A stretch of DNA of 64,000 bases, taken from the NCBI RefSeq assembly GCF_020215665.1, contig NZ_CP084061.1, positions 4,865,001 to 4,929,000 of the forward strand, given 5' to 3'. This DNA is from Blautia parvula. Lineage in GTDB: Bacteria; Bacillota; Clostridia; Lachnospirales; Lachnospiraceae. The notes beneath the pieces were generated by a model. That model was given only the letters and a program-made list of their open reading frames with translations, was not told where the DNA came from and did not search any database. Both the position numbers and the translations under genes were made by a program. Each line of letters opens with the position of its first letter. Within the stretch, counting starts at the first letter, position 1. Of the stretch, positions 63,436 through 64,000 are shown in pieces.

Positions 63436-64000
63436 TAGAATTCTGGAAGTGAAAGACCTGAAACAGCATTTTCAGCTGAGAAAAGATTACACAGTCAAAG
63501 CAGTGGACGGAATCAGTTTTGAGATAAAAAAAGGTGAAGTGTTCGGAATTGTGGGGGAATCAGGTTCCGGTAAATCCACAATAGCCAGAACCATTATGGG
63601 GGTATATCCGCCTACGGAAGGTGAGGTATGGTTTAAAGGCCGGAAAATTTCAGACAAAAAAATATCTGCTGTTGATAAAAAAGATGTACAGAAGAATATG
63701 CAGATTATCTTCCAGGATTCTGCCGCAGCTCTAAATCCCCGTATGACAGCGGAGGAGATCATAGCAGAACCGGCAGTTGTAAACCATGTCTGGAAGACAA
63801 AAAAACAGATCCATGAGGAAGTGCAGCAGCTTCTTTCCTATGTGGGCCTAGACGCTTCATACTGCGACAAATACCCCAATGAGCTGTCAGGGGGCCAAAG
63901 ACAGAGAGTGGCAATTGCCAGAAGTATCTCAGTAAAACCGGATTTGATCTTGGCGGATGAACCCATCGCATCCCTGGATATCTCTATTCAGGCACAGATC
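63425..64000 (+). CDS. Peptide ABC transporter ATPase (DppF/OppF type), cut at the window end
   Basis: ATG 63425 in the end of the preceding gene. The visible 192 residues have Walker A GESGSGKSTIART, Q-loop IFQDSAAALNPR, signature LSGGQRQRVAIA and Walker B LILADEPIASLD. The start is partly typical of OppF (LEVKDLKQHFQLRKDYTVKA). The C-terminal half lies beyond base 64000. Confidence 0.92.
   Translation, partial: MKDNRILEVKDLKQHFQLRKDYTVKAVDGISFEIKKGEVFGIVGESGSGKSTIARTIMGVYPPTEGEVWFKGRKISDKKISAVDKKDVQKNMQIIFQDSAAALNPRMTAEEIIAEPAVVNHVWKTKKQIHEEVQQLLSYVGLDASYCDKYPNELSGGQRQRVAIARSISVKPDLILADEPIASLDISIQAQI

Noticed and set aside
1-64000. tRNA or rRNA genes in the window
   Set aside because: No cloverleaf or rRNA-like sequence was recognised by eye; a tRNAscan run was not possible.

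Overview
The window looks like the chromosome of a spore-forming, low-to-mid G+C Firmicute of the Lachnospiraceae type (Blautia or a relative). The basis is a spoIIID gene, Lachnospiraceae-style glycoside hydrolase, MATE and Gfo/Idh/MocA genes, AGGAGG ribosome sites in front of nearly every gene, and a conjugative element of the Firmicute VirB4/VirD4/PrgI type. Species cannot be fixed from the sequence alone.

Layout. (1) 1-11.7 kb, host genes: a truncated minus-strand gene (probably a regulator), a GH3 beta-glucosidase, a Gfo/Idh/MocA oxidoreductase, a lactonase-like beta-propeller, a MATE exporter, a macrodomain protein, a lipoprotein with a ComEC-like metallo-beta-lactamase fold, a pRiA4b/SEC-C protein and a membrane protein. 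(2) 12.0-12.24 kb: a small decaying orphan CRISPR array of type I-C appearance with an exact 66-nt period. (3) 12.3-19.0 kb: spoIIID, a second MATE exporter, a GMP synthase paralogue whose glutaminase half has lost its active site, a pentapeptide-repeat protein, a cation diffusion facilitator behind a probable NiCo riboswitch, and a normal full-length guaA. (4) About 19.1-55 kb: a G+C-rich integrative conjugative element (ICE) or its remnant. From the left it carries an AbiEi/AbiEii pair, ParA/ParB, RadC-like and Toprim accessory genes, DUF5688 and DUF3846 genes, a candidate oriT, MobC, relaxase, a PcfB-like protein, an ArdC-like protein, VirD4, a VirB2/Maff2-like protein, a VirB6/TrbL-like protein, PrgI, VirB4, DUF6674 and DUF6075 proteins and a lysozyme/CHAP cell-wall hydrolase. 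Behind these lie a surface module (three SipW-type exported proteins, their signal peptidase and a thioester/SpaA adhesin), two XRE regulators and a sigma/anti-sigma cassette. No integrase or resolvase is visible. (5) 55-56 kb: debris, namely an AraC-type relic and a transporter tail, each broken by TGA. (6) 56-58.3 kb: a metal P-type ATPase and a CsoR-family repressor with three matching operators. (7) 58.9-64 kb: an Opp/Dpp-type peptide ABC transporter that runs off the end.

The most striking structure is a nest of two group II introns inside the ICE's cell-wall hydrolase gene. The outer intron (40725-45254) encodes a reverse transcriptase/maturase with an HNH domain. That gene is itself cut, immediately after the codons for its catalytic YADD motif, by an inner group II intron (42326-44193) with its own intact reverse transcriptase. 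Removing the inner intron restores an open frame of 592 codons including stop. Removing the outer one restores a 700-codon hydrolase gene. The predicted order is inner splicing, then outer maturase synthesis, then outer splicing, then hydrolase synthesis, which would tie a transfer protein to two sequential splicing events.

The window also shows compositional layering: a host of moderate G+C, a G+C-rich ICE backbone, and A+T-rich outer-intron sequence and right-hand ICE cargo (about 51.5-55.8 kb). Functions are assigned from recognisable motifs and family resemblance read by eye. No database search was run.
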